Made by a program: the position numbers and the translations under genes. Below the pieces are notes generated by a model. It was not told the DNA's origin. It ran no database searches and saw only the letters and a program-made list of their open reading frames with translations. From the NCBI GenBank assembly GCA_016707445.1, contig JADJHR010000007.1:62001-126000 (forward strand): DNA of 64,000 nt, in the 5' to 3' direction. The stretch comes from Rubrivivax sp. Lineage in GTDB: Bacteria > Pseudomonadota > Gammaproteobacteria > Burkholderiales > Burkholderiaceae_C. This document shows, one piece after another, positions 61,851-64,000 of this stretch; positions within the stretch are counted from its first letter, which is position 1; every line of letters starts with the position of its first letter.

Positions 61851-63509
61851 TCAATGACCCTGGGCCAGCGCCTCGGCGGCCGAGCCGACCGGCGCCTGCG
61901 CGGTGAAGACCAGGTTGACGTCCGAGGTGTCGAGCTTCCACGCGCTGGAGCCCCCGTAGCGCAGCGCACGCTGCACCAGGGCCTGCGCCGACATGCGGTG
62001 CCAGTCCTCGGGCACACGCTGGCCGTTGGCCACCGCCAGCACCTTGAGCTTGTGGCGGATCAGCGCGTCCAGCGCGGGCCCCAGCTTCACGGCCTCGTCG
62101 ATCTTGGACAGGATCACGCCGCGGCAGGTGTTGGCGCGGTAGGCCGACAGCACGTCCTCGGTGGTTTCACCCTGCGCCGCGGCGTTGACCACCAGCAGCC
62201 GGTTCACCGAGCGGTGGCTCAGCATGTCCAGCAGTTCCTTGGTGCGCGTGTCGCGCTGCGCCATGCCGGCGGTGTCGATCAGCACCATGCGCTTGGCCGC
62301 CAGCAGTTCCAGCAGGTCTTCGAGCGACGCGCGGTCGTGCGCCGTGTGCACCGGCACGCCCAGGATGCGGCCGTAGGCGCGCAGCTGTTCGTGCGCGGCC
62401 ACGCGGTAGGCGTCCAGCGTGATCAGGCCCAGGTTGCCCGCCCCATGGCGCGCCGCGAATGCGGCCGCCAGCTTGGCGGTGCTGGTGGTCTTGCCCACGC
62501 CGGTCGGGCCGATCAGCGCGTACACGCCACCCACGTCTTCCAGCGCGCTGTCGGACTCGCCGGTGAGCAGGTTGCGCTGCAACACAGCGGCGGCCCAGTC
62601 GGTCTCATCACCCTCTGTCGGTAGACCGTCGACCAGCTTGCGCACCAGCGCCGGCGACAGGCCAGTCTCGAGCAGCTTATGCGACAGCAAAGCCTGGCGC
62701 GGCTGCCGCTGCATCTTCTCCAGAAAGGCCAGGGCGCCGAAACGCTGCTCGATCAGGCCGCGCATCGAGCGCAGTTCATCCAGCATGCGATGCTGTTCAC
62801 GTTGCAGGTCGATCTGCTCGGCCGACGGCTCGTGCGCCGCTGCGGCATGCACCGTCGCCGCCATCGACGCACGGCCGCCAGGGGTCGGCGCGGGGCTGCG
62901 GTCGCTACTTTGGCCAGTTGGATGGTCGTGGCCGAAATCGCGACTGGGCTGCCGTTCGTCGTCGTGCAGCGACGGGCTGTCGTCGAACAGGCTGGCACGG
63001 CCCAGTGTGCGCTCGGGTGCGGCCTGGCGCGCGGGCAGCAGGCGCTGCGCGTGCTGCACCGTACGCTGAAGTGCGGGGGTTGCCACCGACGTCGTCGTGC
63101 GTGCCGAAGGGCCCGCGGCCAGTTCGTCGCTGTCGTCTTGGCCGGCCTGACCGGCGAGTTCGCTGCGCCGGCGCTTGAGCATGCGTTCGCGCACGTAATC
63201 CTGGAACGACAGCGTGCTCATCGCCAGGCGCTCGACGTCCTGCTCGACTGGGCCATCGGTGCGCGGCAAGGCCGTCGGTGCGGCCAGGGCCGAAGTGTCG
63301 CTGCCAGCGCGGCGCGGCGCGGTCGCTGCCACACTGGCCGTGGTGCCGAGCTTTTCCAGCTGCTGCAGGCTCTCTGGCGCCATCGCCAGCACTTCCACGC
63401 CTTCGGCGCAAGGGCGGGTGGACATCACGACGGCGTCCTGGCCGAAGGACTGGCGCACCAGGGCCAGCGCCTCGCGCGAGGTGCGTCCGGTGAAACGCTT
63501 GAGGTTCAT
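61851..63509 (-). CDS. flhF: Flagellar SRP-like GTPase FlhF
   Basis: A 552-residue SRP-type GTPase that places polar flagella. The basic N-terminus MNLKRFTGRTSREALALVRQSFG and a long low-complexity B region (about 60-260) precede the NG domain: G1 GPTGVGKTTST, G3 DTAGMAQRD, G4 SKIDEA. Its start overlaps the flhA stop (ATGA), and the FlhG-like gene follows. A partner FlhG that has lost its ATP site may alter control of FlhF. Confidence 0.95.
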   Translation of the reverse strand: MNLKRFTGRTSREALALVRQSFGQDAVVMSTRPCAEGVEVLAMAPESLQQLEKLGTTASVAATAPRRAGSDTSALAAPTALPRTDGPVEQDVERLAMSTLSFQDYVRERMLKRRRSELAGQAGQDDSDELAAGPSARTTTSVATPALQRTVQHAQRLLPARQAAPERTLGRASLFDDSPSLHDDERQPSRDFGHDHPTGQSSDRSPAPTPGGRASMAATVHAAAAHEPSAEQIDLQREQHRMLDELRSMRGLIEQRFGALAFLEKMQRQPRQALLSHKLLETGLSPALVRKLVDGLPTEGDETDWAAAVLQRNLLTGESDSALEDVGGVYALIGPTGVGKTTSTAKLAAAFAARHGAGNLGLITLDAYRVAAHEQLRAYGRILGVPVHTAHDRASLEDLLELLAAKRMVLIDTAGMAQRDTRTKELLDMLSHRSVNRLLVVNAAAQGETTEDVLSAYRANTCRGVILSKIDEAVKLGPALDALIRHKLKVLAVANGQRVPEDWHRMSAQALVQRALRYGGSSAWKLDTSDVNLVFTAQAPVGSAAEALAQGH

Positions 63510-64000
63510 GCGCTCGCTCCGATCACCGATCCGATGCGGATCGAATGCGTTTCAGGAATCTCGCTGTGCGACAGCACCTTCAGCCGCGGCGCCGCACGGC
63601 GCAGCAGTCGGGCGATGGGGGCGCGGATCAGGTCGGGCACCAGCAGGCAGGCGGGCAGGCCCAGCTCTTCTTGCTTGTTGGCGGTTTCGGCGGCGCTGCG
63701 CGTCAGGGTCTCGGCCATGCCAGGGTCGAGCGAGGCCCCGTGCGGCGAGTTCAGTGCCTGCGCCACCAGGCGCTCGAGTTCGGGTTCGAGCGCGATCACG
63801 TCCAGCTCCTTCACCGAACCGTAGATCTGCTGCACGATCACCGGCGCCATGTGCACGCGGATGCGGCCGGCCAGCTCGCCGGCGTCGCTGACGCTGCCCG
63901 CATGCTCGGCCAGGCATTCCACGATCGAGCGCATGTCGCGGATGTGGACACCTTCTTCCAGCAGCAGCTGCAGCACTTTCTGCAGGGTGGCGATTCCGAC
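63506..64000 (-). CDS. flhA: Flagellar export protein FlhA, C-terminal part (partial)
   Basis: The 3' end of the export gate protein; the rest lies beyond the window edge. The visible cytoplasmic domain has LLLEEGVHIRDMRSIVECLAEHA, VIVQQIYGSVKELDVIALEPELE and a final PETHSIRIGSVIGASA. It reads without break to base 64000. The stop overlaps flhF by four bases. Confidence 0.95.
   Translation of the reverse strand, partial: VGIATLQKVLQLLLEEGVHIRDMRSIVECLAEHAGSVSDAGELAGRIRVHMAPVIVQQIYGSVKELDVIALEPELERLVAQALNSPHGASLDPGMAETLTRSAAETANKQEELGLPACLLVPDLIRAPIARLLRRAAPRLKVLSHSEIPETHSIRIGSVIGASA

Overview
The window is high-GC, gene-dense bacterial chromosome. It looks like a motile betaproteobacterium of the order Burkholderiales, probably the Leptothrix/Rubrivivax/Ideonella neighbourhood. 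That placement is an inference from gene content, gene order (ftsK-lolA-rarA, rpmB-rpmG, the split flg operon with flgA, flgM and flgN divergent, flhA-flhF-fliA) and codon use; no search was run. I see no IS element, prophage, CRISPR array or rRNA.

Positions 1-31 kb are mostly housekeeping. In order: the 3' end of ileS and lspA; an overlapping trio of glycosyltransferase, DUF2064 protein and phosphotransferase-like kinase; a Hanks-type Ser/Thr kinase with a TPR tail; TusA-like, Nudix and cysM on the minus strand; tRNA-Leu(CAA); a rhomboid protease; an SDR epimerase; a ferredoxin-type reductase; a lipoprotein; the branched-chain amino acid ABC transporter genes livFGMH without a binding protein; rarA, lolA, ftsK; a Crp/Fnr regulator divergent from trxB; rpmB-rpmG with a strong terminator; a fatty-acid desaturase; an RsmB-type methyltransferase with purN; trpS; an esterase; a DUF3717/DUF1289 protein; and a MATE exporter.

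From 29 to 44 kb is a signalling block. It starts with a Cpx-like set (sensor kinase, OmpR-type regulator, Spy/CpxP chaperone). Next comes a c-di-GMP set on the minus strand (HPt protein, REC-PAS-GGDEF-EAL protein, diguanylate cyclase, an unrecognised protein). A membrane histidine kinase follows, then an ANTAR response regulator overlapping a very large multi-PAS HisKA_2 sensor, and an HDOD protein next to the flagellar genes.

From 44 to 64 kb is flagellar. flgBCDEFGHIJKL run on the minus strand as a tight operon (rod, hook, rings, hook-filament junction), with flgA, flgM and flgN on the plus strand. Then come a Cache-type diguanylate cyclase, a soluble chemoreceptor, fliA (sigma-28), a FlhG-like protein that has lost its ATP-binding loop, flhF, and the 3' end of flhA. 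Good FliA-type promoters precede flgM and the diguanylate cyclase, tying c-di-GMP output to late flagellar expression.

Three genes (desaturase, RsmB-type methyltransferase, multi-PAS sensor) are each split by one single-base indel, and adding or removing that base restores a full-length family member. They may be real lesions or assembly errors. The best leads for something new are the P-loop-less FlhG homologue, the HisKA_2/ANTAR pair, and the sigma-28-driven cyclase beside an inverted-architecture chemoreceptor.
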